Position numbers and translations under genes: made by a program
Shown: positions 36,038 through 37,811 of the stretch, piece after piece
Layout: the number at the start of each line of letters is the position of its first letter
Numbering within the stretch: the stretch's first letter is position 1
Origin: Methanococcus voltae PS
GTDB taxonomy: Archaea > AGJL01 > Methanococci > Methanococcales > Methanococcaceae
DNA length: 37,811 nt
Assembly (NCBI RefSeq): GCF_024807035.1
Contig: NZ_JANUCQ010000006.1
Location: forward strand, 1 to 37,811
Reading direction: 5' to 3'
Notes under the pieces: generated by a model
Databases searched by the model: none
Seen by the model: only the letters and a program-made list of their open reading frames with translations
What the model was told of the DNA's origin: nothing

Positions 36038-36240
36038 TTTAGTCTTTTATATTTATTTTATATTCATTTTTATTTTTTATTTTTAACATATTTTAATTTT
36101 TAAGGTATTAATTTTCAAATATTATTCTGAAAAATACTTAAACATATAATTATATATCGGATATAATAATTATTATATTCATTTTGTACTATATTTTAAT
36201 TATACTATATTTTATATTATATTTTTATTCGAGGGATATT

Positions 36241-37383
36241 TTGAAGGATTTAGAATTTGAGAGAATCGTAAAAACAAGGGAAATTCTAAGGAATAATTTA
36301 AAAAAACATGGTAGGGATAACATATATGATTTAACAGGCTTAACTGGTGGTTTTTACATTGAAGATAAAAATTTAGACTTTCTAGAAACTTACACTGGAC
36401 CTGCAATATTTACTGAAAAATTGAACAGACATGGGTTACTATATTTACACGACGACTTTACAGAAGATTCTGATATTAAAAATAAATTGGAATCTTTGGA
36501 AGAATATTGTAAATATGAAAAAGCAGTGGGATTCAATAGGACTTCTTCAGCACTTTTAGCTACAATAATAATGTTAAAAAGTAAAAATATAACTCAGATA
36601 TTGCATTATGTACCTGAAAAACCATCCCACCCTTCAATACCTAAAAGCTGTAATATTTTAGATATTCCTTATTATGAAAGTGACAATTTTGATGAAATAA
36701 TATCTTTAATCGATATCAATAAATTTTTAATAATAACTGGCTCTACAATGAACCATAAAATTGTAGATTTTGAAAATGCTAAAAAATTAATTGAATATTG
36801 CCATTCTAAAGACATTAAAGTTTTATTTGACGACGCCTCAGGTGCAAGGATACGTTTGTTAAATGGCCAACAAACTGCATTAAATATGGGTGCTGATTTA
36901 GTCGTTACAAGTATGGATAAATTAATGAATGGACCTAGAGCAGGTTTATTGGCGGGCAATAAAGAATTAATAAATGAAATATATTCTGAAGGCTTAAAAT
37001 ACGGATTAGAAGCTCAAGCGCCAATTTTAGCAGCAATGGTATATACTTTAAAAAATTTTAGCTTTGAACGTATTAAAAAAGCACAACAAAGAGCAATTAA
37101 TTTTAATTTCGACGAATTAAATGAATATGATTTCTTATCTTTTGAAAAAACACCAACTGGTTTTATGATAAATATGGATTCAAAAGAGAGTTACGAAGTG
37201 GCTTTGGATTTATTGAATAATTATAGGATAATAACCATAACTACTTTAGGAATGCCTGACGCAAGTAAGACCTTAAGATTTGATTTTACATCTAAAGATG
37301 CAGATAGAGTTTCTGATAATTATATTAAAAATTCTATACTAAATGCCTTAATTTCATTAATTAATAAGAAAAATAGTGAATAA
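36241..37383 (+). CDS. SelA-like PLP enzyme, MJ0158 family
   Basis: A 380-residue fold-type I PLP protein. The cofactor lysine is K227 in TSMDKLMNGPRAG, very close to the SelA motif, and FDDASGAR (196-203) supplies the aspartate facing the pyridine ring. It belongs to the methanogen MJ0158 family, which resembles bacterial selenocysteine synthase but does not make Sec-tRNA in archaea, where SepSecS does; its true reaction is unknown to me. I start at TTG 36241, preceded by GAGGGA at 36231-36236; the upstream in-frame frame is only a hydrophobic A/T artefact. It converges with the DUF2098 gene. Confidence 0.85.
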   Translation: MKDLEFERIVKTREILRNNLKKHGRDNIYDLTGLTGGFYIEDKNLDFLETYTGPAIFTEKLNRHGLLYLHDDFTEDSDIKNKLESLEEYCKYEKAVGFNRTSSALLATIIMLKSKNITQILHYVPEKPSHPSIPKSCNILDIPYYESDNFDEIISLIDINKFLIITGSTMNHKIVDFENAKKLIEYCHSKDIKVLFDDASGARIRLLNGQQTALNMGADLVVTSMDKLMNGPRAGLLAGNKELINEIYSEGLKYGLEAQAPILAAMVYTLKNFSFERIKKAQQRAINFNFDELNEYDFLSFEKTPTGFMINMDSKESYEVALDLLNNYRIITITTLGMPDASKTLRFDFTSKDADRVSDNYIKNSILNALISLINKKNSE

Positions 37384-37404
37384 AAAAATTATATATTTTA
37401 TAAA

Positions 37405-37671
37405 TTAACCAGCGCCACAAGAATCAATATCTTCTGAATTACTTAAATTTATTTCATCGTCTTTAATTTCTATTTTTTTACTATTGTTTTTTTGAGTTAT
37501 ATTTTGAACAATTTCGATTAAACTGGGTTTATATGCTAAATTATTATCTAAAACTATCAATTTTTCATTATTTATATTTTTAAAATCTTTTACAACACCT
37601 TCAGTACCAGTATTTATATATCTTGCAAAATTTCCAATTTCGATATTTTTTCCATTTTTATCATATGGCAT
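37405..37671 (-). CDS. DUF2098 family protein
   Basis: An 88-residue soluble protein with a small SH3-like N-terminal part (IEIGNFARYINTGTEGVVKDFK, then KLIVLDNNLAYKPSLIEI), as in the archaeal family DUF2098. After a charged linker it ends in SCGAG, an unusual C-terminal cysteine-glycine tail. Function is unknown. The ATG follows AGTGGTGATTGT, an excellent site. It converges with the MJ0158-family gene, 21 bp separating the stops, and a link between the two is not evident beyond position. Confidence 0.7.
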   Translation of the reverse strand: MPYDKNGKNIEIGNFARYINTGTEGVVKDFKNINNEKLIVLDNNLAYKPSLIEIVQNITQKNNSKKIEIKDDEINLSNSEDIDSCGAG

Positions 37672-37766
37672 ACAATCACCACTTATTTTTTCCTGATATT
37701 ATTATATCGAATATATTATTTGTAATTTTACATTAGATTTTGTTATTATTTTACTAAATTCTAATA

Positions 37767-37810
37767 ATGTAAAAATAACAGTTATTAAAAATATATACCT
37801 ATATAATCCT
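37767..37810 (-). repeat. Right copy of 44-nt terminal inverted repeat
   Basis: The reverse complement of this stretch matches positions 2-45 with one mismatch. It lies one base from the right edge, after about 95 bp of A+T-rich upstream DNA of the DUF2098 gene. See the left copy and the finding. Confidence 0.85.
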
Positions 37811-37811
37811 C

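Overview
The window looks like chromosomal DNA of a hydrogenotrophic methanogen of the genus Methanococcus. The evidence is the very high A+T content, the near-universal GGTGAT-type ribosome binding sites, the methanogen-only genes (mer, cofH, mptA, MJ_1487-family radical SAM, MJ0158-family PLP protein) and the archaeal information-processing genes (TFB, TFE, MCM, aIF6, Gar1). The extreme A+T level suggests a Methanococcus voltae-like species, but that is an inference. I see no rRNA, tRNA, CRISPR array, transposase or integrase. Nearly all genes are core genes. The first and last ~45 bases form a near-perfect inverted repeat, so the piece probably ends inside copies of a dispersed repeat.

Layout. 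137-1018: argB. 1116-3220: ribosomal L31e, aIF6, ribosomal LX and a DUF2666-like protein. 3358-5898: the C1/F420 genes mer and cofH, divergent around a 507-bp promoter region. 6114-9232: a PUA RNA-binding protein, a HemK2-like methyltransferase, a NIF3 protein and an HTH-CBS regulator. 9266-11108: hisE, ribH, a left-handed beta-helix carbonic anhydrase-like protein and a small unknown, all on the minus strand. 11169-12335: a B12-binding radical SAM protein, probably translated from a leaderless mRNA. 12376-16758, minus strand: DUF2118, idsA, RNase J and fni, so archaeal lipid precursor genes bracket an exoribonuclease gene. 17183-22093: one compact plus-strand operon, gar1-tfb-pilus ATPase-two pilus membrane proteins.

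22119-27000 is a minus-strand run of an HDIG protein, TFE, an ATP-grasp ligase, mptA and a divergent Orc1/Cdc6-type AAA+ protein. The most interesting part follows, 26982-31668. It holds the ORC-like gene, a 588-bp intergenic stretch of only about 10% G+C, a small winged-helix protein with a SWIM-like zinc motif, a second gene-free stretch bounded by 13-nt inverted repeats, and a two-gene unit of MCM helicase plus a protein that looks like an ORC/Cdc6 homologue with its ATPase residues eroded. I interpret this as a candidate replication origin and initiation hub in a lineage that lacks recognisable canonical Cdc6.

31948-33510 encodes a CbiA/CobQ-like amidotransferase with its domains in reversed order. 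33764-37671 holds an RCK-gated K+ channel, an orphan korA, an MJ0158-family SelA-like PLP protein and a DUF2098 protein.
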